The notes below the pieces were generated by a model. The model did no database searches. It was not told the DNA's origin and saw nothing but the letters and a program-made list of their open reading frames with translations. Positions 34,273-47,100 of a stretch of DNA of 64,000 nucleotides are shown one piece after another. Position 1 is the first letter of the stretch. The number at the start of each line of letters is the position of its first letter. Source of the DNA: Atherinomorus stipes (Eukaryota > Chordata > Actinopteri > Atheriniformes > Atherinidae); the NCBI GenBank assembly GCA_023101725.1, contig JALJCO010007818.1, positions 372,001 to 436,000 of the forward strand, in the 5' to 3' direction. A program made the translations under genes and the position numbers.

Positions 34273-35501
34273 TACTGTACCTCAGTCAGTCACAAAAGTG
34301 AATGCATCTTTTTCCTTGTTGTACTGTAGCTATTTTAGTTTATGTTTTTTAGGGAGAACACTGAAGAAATGAAAACCAATAATGTCTAAATGATGGGCAA
34401 CAAAAGTGAGCACACCCCTGATGAAAATGAACAAATTGGGCACAAAGTGTCAATATTTTGTGTGACCACCATTATTTCCCAACACTACCCTAACCCTGTT
34501 GGGCATGGAGTTCACCAGAGCTTCACAGGTTCCCACTGGAATCTTCTTCCGCTCCTCCATGATGACATCACAGAGCTGGTGGATGAGACCTTGTGCTCCT
34601 CCACCTTCTGTCTGAGGATGCCCCACAGTTATTCCATAGGGTTTAGGTCTGGAGACATGCTTGACCAGTCCATCACATTCACCCACCCTGTCTTGGAGGT
34701 GTGTTTGGGGTCATTATGATGTTGGAATACTGACCTGCCGCCCAGTTTCCAAATGGAGAGGAGCATGCTCTGCTTCAAGATGTCACAGTACATGCTGGCA
34801 TTCATAGTTCCCTCAATGAACTGTAGCTTCCCAATGCCAGCAGCACTAATGCTGCCCCACATCATGGCACTCCCACCACCATGTTTACTTTATTTATTCA
34901 CACATGCATAATAACACATTAAAATGACACATATCAATAATTGCCACCATCAATTAAAAGGCAGGCCTAAATGGTGTGTGTGTGTGAATCAGGTCTCCCA
35001 TGTAAGCTATCTCTAAGTAGCTTATTAGGGGAGCCTGGTTACACTTAACAAGACAAAAACAATACAACACATTATATATAACAAACATTGGACAAACGGG
35101 ACAACATAGACGCAGTACAAAATGACAGAGACTTACACATGACAGAGTATGAGACTAATTTAACAGTTCACAGTGTAGTTGAGCTTATAGAGCTGCACTT
35201 CAGTTCAGCTCCAGCTCAGTATAGGAATTAAGCAAATTGACTTTCAACATCTTTGACAGTAGGAATGACACACTTGTCTTTATACAACTCACCTGGTTTC
35301 CGCCACACACATATTTGACTCTGTCTAAACTAAATAAGTCTATCTTGGTTTTATCAGACCACAACACATGCTTCCAGAAGCAGAGCATGCCCCCCTCCCT
35401 TTGGAAACTGGGCCAGTTTAATTTCTTCAGTGTTTTCCCCAAAAAAAAGATACGATGAGATGAAAAAGAGTGTATTCATTTTTGTGACTGACCGTACAGT
35501 A
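34273..35501 (-). mobile_element. Tc1-like transposon, degenerate, interrupted by a retroelement
   Basis: Outer ends TACTGTACCTCAGTCAGTCA and TTTTGTGACTGACCGTACAGTA are inverted repeats starting at TA. On the minus strand the transposase C-terminus is readable: 'MMWGSISAAGIGKLQFIEGT', then a HHNDPKHTSK block (the second acidic residue of the DDE triad), then WSSMSPDLNPME, where the final D/E position is seen. The N-terminal side (KHVLWSDKTKIDLF with the first D) lies at 35260-35420. An insertion of about 370 bp at 34884-35250 splits the gene. Frameshifts make it inactive. Confidence 0.85.
34884..35250 (-). mobile_element. Retroelement 3' end inserted in the Tc1-like element
   Basis: The Tc1 reading stops at CACCACCATG and resumes at TTTGACAGTAGGAATGACAC. 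The insert starts TTTACTTTATTTATTCACAC, the complement of an A-rich retroposon tail, and contains AGGCAGGCCTAAATGG. CATGTTT and CATCTTT at the two edges may be a decayed target duplication. The family is not identified. Confidence 0.55.
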
Positions 35502-36204
35502 AATACTATAAATGGAGTATAAATGAGTCTTTATGAACAGCTAAGTTACTACAAAGAACACTAAAGCCCCCAGACTTCTATTCGAGGAGTACACGTTGTC
35601 ATGCAAAGACATGATATGTTATTAACAAGGGTGCCCACATCCATTTCTGAAGAGCTACTATCCTGCAATCAAATGGCTGAATTGCCTCATGCACATGTCA
35701 TTCAGCTCTGCAGAGGTCTGGTAATGAGCCATTCATTTGATTCGGGTGTATTGAAGAAGGGGCCCTCTAAGTTGCAGGATAGCAGGTCTTGAGGACTGGA
35801 TGTGTTCACCCCTGGTTATTAAGCATCTTTCAGTTGCCACTTTCTAGTTAAACCAGCCTTTTGACGTTCGTATAAAAATTTCATACAGGGAACTGTGGTG
35901 AAAAGGGTTAACAACAGAGAAATGTAAATTGATTAATTGATAGGTGATAATGCAGGGTCATTTTCACTTTAAAAGTCCAAAAGTCACTCAGATAAGCTGT
36001 ATGGATGTTTAGTTGAGCTTGAGCTAACATGATGGACAGTAGTTATAAACTGTCATATGAGTGAAACTGTTGAGGGTCTCATAATGATCCCAAGAACCCT
36101 GCAGACCCTCTCTGTTTTCTCATTTCCTATAATTAGAATATGATTTAGATAATTATGAAGTGGAGGAAGGGTGGTTAACATTGTGATTGATATTAATATT
36201 CTAA

Positions 36205-36345
36205 ATGTCAATCCATCCATCTATCAATTTTCTATGCTACTAATTTCAGTGCAGCGGGCAAGCTGGTTCCCATCCCAGCAATTAGCTGGGATGGGAACAG
36301 GTGACAGGGTAGACCTTCGACACATCACCAGTTGCAAGATTAACG
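36205..36345. repeat. Dispersed repeat with ATCCATCCATC lead
   Basis: ATCCATCCATCTATCAATTT, then GCAGCGGGCAAGCTGGTTCC, then TAGCTGGGATGGGAACAGGT is the familiar fish repeat with a short (ATCC)n lead followed by a GCGGG...AGCTGG body. It is diverged and short. Confidence 0.5.
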
Positions 36346-37989
36346 TTAGCTATTTAAATATAGCACCTGAAAAGAAGTAGCTTTAGATGTCTTGATCTTT
36401 TTAAACTCATCCACAGACATCTTCAGGTTTAGCTGTAGACTCTCAGATATTGGGATTTATTTAAGTCTTGACCCAGTTCCTCCTGGATGTGTTCAGTTCA
36501 CAGCCTGAGAATCAGATTTCTTTAGTCTGTAGCAGAAAGCTGATCAGTTCAGGGCTGCCTGAGCTCAGAGGATCAGAAGCTGTTCCACCCTGCTTCACAA
36601 CTTTCATCAGATTTGGACCAAAAAGATATCTTTGCTTTTTTTTCAAACCTGCTGCCAATGTCAGCTGTGATATTTCTAAAACAAAGAAATGAGTTGTTTC
36701 ATTTTTGTATTAATTGGCTTTATGGCGTTTGGGAAATTTACATAAAAGAGCTACCTTGACGTTCATCAAGGTGGTTTCTATTTTTCACACATTTATCCAG
36801 TTCATTTAGTTTAGTAGTTTCAAAATATTTCAAAGCTTTAAAAAGTTGACTAATGATGCAACTGGAAATTGATTAACTTCCATTTCTGCAGGGAAGGAGA
36901 CCCAGATCCTTTCCAATCATCTTCAAATGTTACAAACCTCCATCTTTCTGCATCTTTGTGTGAAAGCAGTCAAATCTAAATGTGTATTAATTTAGCTGAA
37001 TTCCCAACAAAGCTGCTTTTCCCCATAGCTATCTGTTTCTTTTGTCTGTGACCGTGACAGTAAAGCAGTTCATTTAGATTCATTTTTAAGCATTTCCAGA
37101 CTGTCGCTCTGCTCTAATAAGATCCTGATTTTAGAACTGCAACATCATCTGACAATAAAATGCCATTCAGGGAAGATAAAGAAAAGACTGTGCAGGGAAT
37201 CCAGCTGGGCTCACTTGGACCATGGTCAAAGCTGCTAAAGATCTTCAGGGTTTTCTTGGAGTCCACAGTGTCGTGGTGTCACACAGACTGCAGTCTGTAA
37301 CTTGTAAATTGGGATATGGATGGTGGTCCCATTCAGTGGCCATATAAACCTCTAACCACCCTAACTGTTGTCATTTTTGCTTAAATCAGTAATGTGCCAT
37401 TCGTGAACAAGCTGGCTCTAAGAGACGATTCTTTGTACTCAACAAGAAGAATCATGATGATGAGGATGAGGATGACTTCTCCAAGTTTTCTCCCATTTGG
37501 GAGCTAAATGTTAAGAAGGGGCGGGACATCCACAGGCACACAATTTAACCAATCACAAACAAGGAAAGCAAGGGATTACGACAGAGCTCGTAAATGTGAG
37601 AGGGTAGATGGGGGGTGGTGTGATGGATTTGACCCATGTATCGTGTTACGTATCGTATTGGGAAGTCTTTGCCAGTACCCACCCCTACTCCCAGTAATGT
37701 GACGATGTGGTGATGGTAGAGATGTGTTGTTCAGTAGCTGCAGCAGTGGATCACAACACAACCATAAACGCTATGTGTAAAGAGCTTAGAGTAGTGTTAA
37801 GGAGAGATTCCTATTTCACGTAGTTTACATGAAATTGTGCTCCATCATTATTTAAAGGAAGGTTGATTTTACACTGGTTGGTGTAGAAAAATGGACAAAG
37901 AAGAACTCCAGATGCCAACTTAATGTTATAAAAAGAAGGCTTTATTACAAAAAGCCAAGCTCCTAAAAAAGCATATTTGCAGAATCTGA

Positions 37990-38660
37990 AGAACGTCTAA
38001 GGCCAATGAAGAAGTTCCTTGAACAAATGGGGTCCTCCACTCATACAGGTTGCCGAATGGGGAGGATGTTTCTGCTAGAGCGCACTAATCAGGAGAAAAT
38101 TGTGATATGCTCTGATTCGGCGTCTGACCTGGAATTAGTAGAGGGTGATGGAGGAAATGCCAGGCCTGATCTTGTTATTGAATTGCTGGTTAAATCATAT
38201 AGAACTGAGAAGGCTGGGGGATGTGTCGGTTTTTTGTGGGTTTGTTTGTAGATCCCCATTGGCGACTGATATTTTTCAGCTGCTACTCTTCCTGGGGTCA
38301 GCGACGTCATCAACATAATACATACATATGGTAGCGAAGTGGGCTTTAAGGAAGGAGGTGGGTATTCTGGTAGTGCCCAGGGTGTTAGAGATCAGCAATT
38401 AAAAGCATAATTTTGGCCATATGGCAGGAAATGTGGGAGAGGGACGTTGGAGGATGCCATTATTTTTCTATCTGTCCATTGGTTGCTCCTAAAACTGTTT
38501 GTTGGGAAAGATAGGACGGGTGCTGCTGTGTTGACTAGACTGAGGTTAGGGCATTGTGGACTTGTGGGACCTGGTTGAGCTGGGAAAGCACCCAGATGGG
38601 ATGTGTCAGCACTGCAAGCAAGCTCAGTTAAACACGTTCTCATAGTGTCCGCTCTTTAGC
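37990..38660 (+). mobile_element. I-type LINE fragment with RNase H domain, interrupted
   Basis: The plus strand encodes 'IVICSDSASDLELVEGDGGN' and ARPDLVIELLVKSYRTEK, then GGCVGFLWV. SDSAS and the GFLWV lead-in are RNase H motifs of I/Nimb-type LINEs. After a break of about 90 bp the C-terminus resumes with TRLRLGHCGLVGPG, KAPRWDVSALQ and KHVLIVSAL, which correspond to the 'RLRIGH...L...C...HVL' zinc-knuckle-like end. Stops and the gap make it non-functional. Confidence 0.7.
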
Positions 38661-39204
38661 GCCAGCGAGCAGAGCTTTTTCAAATAGTTGCGCCATCCCC
38701 TGAGAGTTCTGTTTGGCTTATGATGTCCTGCCCAAGACGTTGCTATGGGGGCGCTCTCGAATTTTCTTGCACCCACTGGGCTGCTATGTGGCTGATTGGC
38801 CACATATGGAAAGGCAGCAATGTGCAACGTGGCACCTAGCATGCTGGAAATCATCCAAAGAAGAAGAAGATGTTTCTGCTAATGATGCTAAAGAGGTAGT
38901 AGTGATGGCCAAATGAAGCTTCATGAAGCATTGAAGCTTTCCAGCCAATCAGTTCGGGAAAAGGTTCAGTACTCGGAGTTTCATTCATATTCCTCTTTAG
39001 TGACATCTAGTGTCCAAATGTGTCCACAGCAGCCCAAACAACTCTGCATTCAAACCATCTCAGTTGTGCCCATGACCAGGAAATAAAGGATTTATCTAAT
39101 AAATTATCCGCATCCAATAGAATGTAGATAATCCGTACCTTTAGGTATTTGACTTATAATAGGTACGGTTTAAAAATAAAATGTTTTAAAACATAAAAGA
39201 ATGC

Positions 39205-39272
39205 ACAGGCGGGATTCGAACCACCGACTCCCGAATAAAAGGCAATCACACTAACCACTGTACTATGAAAAC
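39205..39272 (-). pseudogene. tRNA-like sequence (pseudo-tRNA or SINE head)
   Basis: On the minus strand the A box is TAGTACAGTGGTTAGTG and the B box GGTTCGAATCC, with correct spacing. The anticodon region reads CCTTTTATTCGG, which gives an eight-base loop rather than seven. The T-stem pairs poorly (GGTGG against CCCGC) and the acceptor ends (GTTTTCA and the 3' side) do not pair. It is therefore not a functional tRNA gene. It may be the head of an undefined SINE. Confidence 0.55.
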
Positions 39273-41174
39273 ATTTTGAGTGTGTCAGCACATGATTTAT
39301 CTGACACAAAACAACAGCATTCTGTCATGTCATGTTTCATATTTGGCATGAATTACCTGTTGTGATCAGGAGAATTACTTATGTGTTGAGTGCAGTGCTT
39401 ATGGAACTCCACGTATGAGGTGACATGGAGCTGAAATCTGTTTATTGAGGAAGAGGAGCGTCTTCAGTGTTCTGTTTGGCGACTTAATAATCTTCAAATA
39501 ATGGGCAGGTGATGCAGGGCAACATAAATCAGTGGGAAGGCTGATAATACTGTTGATTTCTGTGACCGTATGTCAGCGGATCTTTCTGTCTTTGTATTTT
39601 CAGCTCGGATAAATTATCTGTCAACTCCAATCTAGCGTCTTGTGCAGATCTTGAGTCACAGACCAACACGTTACGTCATCTGCACAGAGGCCTCGTTTTG
39701 CGTTGGTCACGTGATTCCTATGCTGATGACACAAGCTCCGAAATGAAGCTTTATTAGGAGCGCCCCCTTTTACTCAACACGCGCTTCGGAGTCTCAGTTC
39801 ATCGGGCACATCATTAAGAGGTAGGAAGTTTCTATTAACAAGATAAAATGGGAAGGAAGAAGGCAGATGCTACAATAGAAACAACACTGTGGGCTGATCA
39901 GACTTAGGAGGGACACAAACTTTAATTTCCATCTACAGCCCATTTGATAAGTTACTTGTGCTTGCACAAGTAGCTGTTAACGGTAGCATAGCAAGTAGTT
40001 CATGTTTCTGTGGAGAATTTCTTGGGAGAAGTTTGGCAGGAAATTCACATTTGGCAGCAAATCTTTAAAAATTCCAATCACTAACTTAAATCCCCTACAT
40101 GTGCAAATTGAAAGAACGCTAGCATGGTTTTCCATGCTTTCTAGCTTATCTGCTGTGTGCATGTTATTCACTGTGACCATATTAAAAGCAGGCATTTTTG
40201 ATACAAGGAACAAGTGTTCCACCTCAACATCTCAGTACATGATGGTTTGTTTTTTAATTAAAGGATGTCTCCATAAAGTATTTGTTTTAAAATGACAAGG
40301 TGACCATTTCCTGCTTCCTTGAAATCCTGGATCGATATTTCACTGACCAGCAACACAGTTGTGAAGATTTTTGGATTTGTTCGCTGCAATTCAGGGATTC
40401 TATCCAACTCAAGGGAGAATCTGGCAATACAAGGAAATGTAGGAACTCATGTGATAGTGGAAAGGTTGATTAAAAAAAGAAAAAGGTTGTGATGGAGTTT
40501 GAGACAGTTGTATAACTTTAGGTGAAGTTTATAATGATAATAGATTTTGTTTGAAAACTGAATAAAAGACAAAATCCACTGAAAATTATGACATGGGCCC
40601 TTTAAAATGAGAGGACTGACTGTGAAAAATACCATTTTAAGCAGCTTAGAGGGGACGAAACGTAGGGCGCAGGGGGAGAAGGCAGACATCTCTAAGACCG
40701 ACTTTGAAATGGGTTGAAACTGCATGAAGATTAACAAGAGGAATGTAGGAATGAAATCATTAAGCTTGATTTGGTGTCTGAAAAACTCTTAACACTAACC
40801 CTGATCCTAACTGTAATCCTTAACTAATGTCTTATCAGCTTTTGGTCATTTTCCTGCCATCGTGGGACATTTTAAATATCTTCACTGGTGTTCAATGAAC
40901 TCTGTCAGATGCACCAAGAGACCTCCATCTATACTTCCTTTCAAGAAAGTAGGAAAACCATCCAGAAAATGAACATATTCCAGCTCTAAATCCATAAACG
41001 TTTCTCCATAAAATCAATGGTTTCTCACTTACGGTCCACTTTATGAGGTTCACTTGTTCAACTGGTTTTTAACACAATGGTAAAGACGACTTGCTGAGGT
41101 TCTAATTGAGCATCCAAATGATGAAGAGAAGAGATGTAAGGGCCTTTGAACGTGGCATGGTTGTTGGTCTGAGT

Positions 41175-42317
41175 TAGTGTTGTAGTCAAGACCACACCAC
41201 CAAGACCAAGACATTACCGAGACCAGGAACTGAGACAAGACCAAGATGCTACCGAAACCAGAGACCGAGACTGAGACATTGTACAGGTCTAGGTAATATT
41301 TTGGTGTCTGTAATGTCTTGGGGTCAATTCCAATTCCTATCTTAACCCTCAATCTTAACCCTCAATATTAGTAGCCCTCAAAACCAAGTGTTAAGGGCTA
41401 TTTTGTGACTTGGAAATGGGACACTCTTAAATGTAGATACGTCTTCAAACTGTGGGGGCAGCATTACACCAAAGCAGCGTTCAGTCTGTCAATTCAAAAG
41501 AAGAAGAATTTCCTTTATTTACATTTATTTGCACTGTTAACCCTGCCTAACAATGGACATATTCAGCTGTCACCGCATACCACGGCTTATTGAAAGGTAA
41601 ACACCAACAAAAATTACGTTGGTAGCTGTGGTTCTGTGAATTCCTGGATAACTCCCAGTCAGCTGGCCTGCACGTCACCTGATTGACAATTGTCATTAGG
41701 ACTCCACCTGCGAAGAGCGCAAGGAACTTTCTTTACAGAAGGAATGAAACAGAACTATCATTCCATAACTCTGCGACTACGGGAGATGACATCAGCCCGG
41801 TCGTCTTATTCTGTTATCGGCACAAGCACGTTATACAGGCTGTTATCTTGATAAAACAACGACATTAGCGCCGAGAAAAATGAACATTTTGTAACGTCAA
41901 CTAACTTAAACGATAGCAACACGGCTTGACCGCACCGGCCGCTATTGACAAAAGATCGTAAAATAAAAATAAATATTATGCAACAATGAGATAACTAATC
42001 CATAACATGGGCCTAAACTAAGATAATACAATGGTTTTCATAATATTTATTTCTCCATTAACAAAGAAAATACTTAAGATTTGTAGCTCGCCTTCTTTAC
42101 CGCTTGCATTCTGGGGTAGCCCTTACTCACAAGGGTGGTGTCGGAGAATCTCAATATTGGGGGCGATTCAGCCGTCAAACTTGCCCCTCAACTTAACTTT
42201 CTGAGAATCGGGACAGCACTTGTACTTCGCGGGAGTGCACATTTTTGAGATTGAGGGTGAAGACAGGAATTGGATTTCACCCTTGGTCTTGGTGGTGTGG
42301 TGTTGACTACAACGCTA
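41175..42317. mobile_element. hAT-like element nested in the Tc1-like copy
   Basis: The ends TAGTGTTGTAGTCAAGACCA and GGTGTTGACTACAACGCTA are inverted repeats. Flanks GTCTGAGT (41167-41174) and GTCTGAGA (42318-42325) agree at seven of eight bases, as expected from an 8-bp duplication. Removing the insert restores a continuous Tc1 reading (GTTGGTCTGAG joined to AGTTTCAGAAACT). The element itself is split by another insertion at 41321-42282. Confidence 0.83.
41321..42282. mobile_element. GGGTGAATTCC-type element, copy 1 (nested, third level)
   Basis: The ends GGGTCAATTCCAATTCCTAT and AGGAATTGGATTTCACCC are inverted repeats. Flanking TTG (41318-41320 and 42283-42285) is a three-base duplication; the other copy at 59231-61079 is flanked by TTA. 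Three-base duplications of T-x-A type and a GGG-start fit PIF/Harbinger elements. The interior (962 bp) has no intact transposase. It lies inside 41175-42317. Confidence 0.8.
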
Positions 42318-42346
42318 GTCTGAGAGTTTCAGAAACTGCTGATATA

Positions 42347-42634
42347 CAGATGTGGGCATGAAAAAGTTCCTCCTTTTTCTGCCAGAAGTGGTGCACTAAT
42401 AGTGCACCATTACTGCACTATCACGGGCTGAACGACTTGTCCCGCAAATATGCCATCACATATGGTGTCCAAACTTGGCGTGTGGAAACGTCTTTGTTCT
42501 GGGCGTTCATTTATGCTCTGAAATCATTTCCCCTGGGCACACAGGCGTTTCTCTGTGTGATTGAATTAGCAGACAAGTCGCTGGTAAGTGGCTGGCAGTC
42601 GGCTGAAAGGGGAAATTTTTCATGCCCAGATCTG
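42347..42634. mobile_element. CAGATGTGGGCATG MITE nested in the Tc1-like copy
   Basis: The ends CAGATGTGGGCATGAAAAAG and TTTTTCATGCCCAGATCTG are inverted repeats of about 19 bp with two mismatches. TA flanks both sides (42345-42346, 42635-42636). The surrounding Tc1 sequence (CTGCTGATA and TACTGGGATTTTCAC) becomes continuous when the insert is removed. Confidence 0.78.
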
Positions 42635-43599
42635 TACTGGGATTTTCACACACAACTATCTCTAGGGCTTCCAGAGAAGGTCTGAAGAAGAGGAAATATC
42701 CAGTGAGCAGCAGTTGTCGGGACCAGAATGTCTTGTTGATGTCAGAAGTCAGAGGAGAATGGGCAGACTGGTTGGAGATGATAGAAAGGAAACAGGAAGT
42801 CAGATAAGCACTGGTTCCAACCAAGATATGCAGGATAGCATCTCTGAACACACAACACGTCCAACCTTGAAGCAGATGGGCTACAGCAGCAGAAGACCAC
42901 ACCAGGTGCCACTCCTGTCAGCTAAGAACAGGAAACTAAGGCTACAATTCACACAGACTCACCAGAACTGGATAATAGAAGATGGAAAAATGTTTCTGGT
43001 CTGATTTCCATTTCAGTTCCACATTCAGATGCCAGGCTCAGAATTTCTTGGAAACAATCAAAGCGTGGATCCATCCTGCCTTAGATCACAAGTTCAGGCT
43101 GCTGCTGGTGTAATGGTGTGGGGGAGATTTTCTTGGCCTACTTTGGGCCCCTTACTACCAACGTGGCATGGTTTCACCCCCACAGCCTACCTGAGTATTG
43201 TTGCTCACCATGTCCATCTCTATATGACCACAGTGGAGCATCTTCTGATGGCTACTTCCAGCAGGATAACGCACCATGTCACAAAGCTCACATCATCTCC
43301 AGCTGCTTTCTTGAACATGAAAATGAGTTTACAGTACTCAAATGACCCCCACAGTCACCAGATCTCAATCCAGAGCAGCTTTGGGATGTGGTGGAACCGA
43401 AGATTCTCATCATGGATGTGCAGCTGAGAAATTTGCAGCAACTGTGATGCTAGCATGTCAATATGGAGCAAAATCTCTGAGGAATGTTTCCAACACCTTG
43501 TTAAATCTATGACACAGAGAATTGAGGCAATTCTGGAGTAAAAATGGGTCCAACCCAGTACTAGCAAGGTGGACCTGATGCAGAGGGAATACTCACCTT

Positions 43600-44109
43600 T
43601 GCCTAATGTTTGAAAAATCTGTGGAAACGTCTGAAGAAAAATAACTTTCTTGTGTGTCTTTTTTTTTTTTTTTTTTAGTTAATTTGATATCTTAGTTTTT
43701 CTGTTTCTAAATCCCCAGAAACCTCTTTAAGGAGCATCTTCTCTATATCTGAGGAGTCTCCTGACTGAGATTCGAGTGTGCTCTCCTCTAATGGAGCTCC
43801 CAACCCCCATCAAACAGATTAACCAGCTCTCCAGGGGCCATGATGTCATGGAAAAATGAAATACTTCTGTAGAACCAATAACACCACCTCATCACTGCCC
43901 ACATTAGCTCCCTCAACAGTCCTTTGCTGTAATGATAACTTCATAATGATGATGTCTTCCAGTCATGGAGATAGTTATGGCAGAGTTTATGTCGCGTGTC
44001 CACATTGAGCTGTACAGCGCTTCATATTGTCAGAACTTTGCTTCAGCATCAGTATAAAAAAGATAACCACTCACACCAGATTTGTGTTTTTTGCAAAGAA
44101 CAATAACAA
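43600..44109. other. Intergenic, no gene recognised
   Basis: A T run lies at 43660-43677. No exon or repeat boundary can be supported. Confidence 0.35.
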
Positions 44110-47100
44110 TCTTTTATTTACTTGAAATAATGTCAGATGCAGCAAACAAGGTTCTTTTTTCCAATCCAAAGTAGCAATATTCAAATAATTACATTCAGCC
44201 AAAAGAGGAAAAGAAGTAAACAAGACAGAAAAAAGAAAGAAAGAAAGAAAGACAGGATTGTGATCCAGAGGGAGGAGAAGGTTGAGGTGTGTTTGATGGT
44301 GATGGTGAAATGCATCCCACTCAGGGTGTGGATGGGACACTACATTCATTTTGGGTCATCTCCCTTCTTATACCCTGTTAGATCATAGTGTCATAGTTGT
44401 TTCTGTTTTATGGCTTCGCTCTCTGAACTCTCTTCACTTTGAGTACACCACACTGCACCTAACCCCAAATCCACAAGGATCGCAGGACGTTTTAATTAAG
44501 ACAGTAGATGTGGGTCAAACTGTCTACGTTTTAGAGTCAGCTCCTACAGCAGTTTTCACCCTATTTCCCTCATTTTGTTGTCAATTTCAGTTGTGTTTGC
44601 AGGTTTTGGTGTGACGAGAGCAATCCCAGGCCCATCAGCTTTGTTCTCTAATGGTACGTAGGTTATAAGGTTGACAGGGGCGCCACCGCTAACTGAATAT
44701 TCATACACCCCTCCTGCCTTGACACCGTCCAACAGATGTTTTGATGTCTTTTTATAGCTCCTGCAACTATCACACACACACACAGGAAATCTGGAGCACT
44801 TCTCTCTGATAAGTATCCAATGTCAGTGCTCGCCTGTAGCAACAGACTAAAATACACCGCCCAGAGACACACATGCCGGCACGACAGGGAACATGCTTCA
44901 ATATAAAGACATCTGTCTGAGTCAAGGACAGACTGGTTTTTCTTCCATTAACAGGTGGAAAAAATATCAATCACTTCCAAACAAAGGAGGAATAAGAGTT
45001 TTCTGCAGAGCAATTAGTTGAAACCTGTGATCATTCAGATGGATTGAAGGGGGGAGACAAACAAAAAGAGATGGACATAACAGAGATATACATCTCATCA
45101 TCAGCACTAATTGTCTGTCGGCAAAGGTAGCATCATTCAGATGTCCTCTTAGTTATGTAATAAGCTGCCTGTGGGGAGGGTTGGAGTGACAGAGAGAAAG
45201 GAAATGTGTTTGTGTGAGAAGGGAGGGAATGAAAGGAAGGACGGACACAAAGAGAAGCGAGAGGAAATGACAGGACACTGATAGGAGGATGGAGAGAGGA
45301 CACATTCATCACGCTGTCTGTGTTTGAATCAGCTGCAAATCTTCCATTTCTGTATTTGTCAGGACAAAATGTTCTCAGAAGGGTGAAAATATGATGAAGA
45401 CCACCACAGTGGGAGTGTACCGAGGGATTCGGGATGCAAGACTACAAGTCTGGATTCTCAGCTTTGTGGGGGTCTGAGTAAAAGGGAATCGCATCACGCC
45501 AAGGTGCCCGCCTCCTTTTACACACTTTCAGATGGACAGACAGAAAAAGGCTTGCACGGTGGTGGTCAATGTGTGCTGATACGTAGAGGAGAGGAGGGGG
45601 GGTCAGGGAACAATGGCACGCTCACGTCACGATGTCCGGACAAAAGCACAACCTCACCTCGCCTTTTAATGTCAACCAAAACGACGGTGACGCAAACTGG
45701 CCTGCTGCGACCTTTCACTACAGCCGGAACACAAAAAGCATCAGATGCAACAGGGTGATCCGTCCAGTTCAGACTGCCCTTCCTCACCCAAAGCGGTGGA
45801 GGGGAAAAAGCTGAGCTATGGCCTTAGTGACATCACGGAGGATGATGATGGTTAAAAATTGGGAGGTCAACATATGAAAGGCACAGCTTCAATGGTTCCC
45901 CCTGAGTTGTCTTTTCCAACTCTCCTAACTGGGATTCTTTGTCTTCATTAGTCAAGTGTATCTATCTGCGGCTTGCAACCCAGTGGGCGTGTCGTAGTGT
46001 GGGCGTGTCGTAGTGTGGGTGGGTCTGGTTAGGTTTAGGGGAAGGGTCAGGGGTAGGGCTAGATTTTACCGTGCTCTCATTGGCCTGGTGGGCGTGTCGT
46101 CGCGTAACTTCACACTACGACACGCACACACTGCGACACGCCCACACTACGACACGCCCACACTACGACACGCCCCTGTCTTGCGAGCCGCAGATAGACC
46201 CTTCTCTCATTAGTTGCAGGTTAGTCACTAAACTGAACCTAAATCTTCAAAATTCTCTGAAATTTAGTTTCCTGGACGTTAAAGTTCTGAAATCTCCAGA
46301 ACGGGTCCCCCTCCGACAAGAGCTCAGCTACACCAGACACTGTTTTAAAGGGAATCGCTGCATCGGGCGAGTTTTGGAATGGACATACACTGCAAGCCGG
46401 AAACGCTTGCTGACATCTTACAATACATCCCCACACACACACATGCACACACACAGTTTCACTATAGGTCAGATTACAAACTTGCTCATTGAGGCTTTTC
46501 TAAACGAACAGCTAGGAGTTGGGAAGGAATCTGTGCTTTAATCACTTTTAGAAAATAACTGCGCACACACAGACATGGACATGGAGGATGGTGAAATCGT
46601 ACAGTTGTGTGGACATGGGTGGGATGCATTGACACTGTAGTCCAATGAGATTTCCTGAGTTGCATGAATGACAACTCCCTCTGGGAGCGCTGCTATGGCG
46701 CTCCTCCCGTCGCCATGGAGATGAGAGACTCTGCATGTGTCAGATAGACATGCCCTTTTGCAAGCATCATAGAAAAGGAAGAAAAATACAGATTAAAAGG
46801 CAAAGCTTTCCAAGAGTCAGTCTGAAAGGAAAGAAAGAAGTTTTCAGTCAAGGACGGAAAAGGAGAGATCTTCAGAAGGATCATGATGAATGGTAAGAAC
46901 AAACGTATCACAGTATCCTCTTTGAATTTAAAAAAAACTTTCCTGTTCACATTTGCACTGGTTTTTTGTTTGTTTGTTTTTGTTTCCCAGTAGACTATAT
47001 CACACAGTGATAATGAAGAAAAAGGAGAAATCTACAGCCACGTTAGCTTCGTGCAAAAAACCACATACACTGGCACGCCGCATAGGCAAAGAGATCAAAG

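Larger units (their letters stand above)
41035..43595 (+). mobile_element. Tc1-like transposon, heavily interrupted
   Basis: The left end (CACTTTATGAGGTTCACTTGTT-like, beginning near 41037) and the 5' transposase region (TTTGAACGTGGCATGGTTGT at 41144) are separated from the rest by insertions. From about 42637 the body is readable: RPTLKQMGYSSRRPHQVPLL, then QTHQNWIIEDGK, a frame change, PSCL...QAAAGVMVWGRFSW, then SSDGYFQQDNAPCHKAHIIS with the second acidic residue, LEHENEFTVLK, then [19 protein letters not shown] sequence with the last one. It ends near the ACTAGCAAGGTGGACCTGAT segment. Stops and frameshifts make it inactive. Two insertions split it (41175-42317 and 42347-42634). Confidence 0.88.

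Noticed and set aside
41330..41370. CTTAACCCTCAATCTTAACCCTCAA resembling telomere repeats (motif given in part: CTTAACCCTCAA)
   Set aside because: It is the terminal part of the GGGTGAATTCC-type element and recurs at 59250; not TTAGGG arrays.
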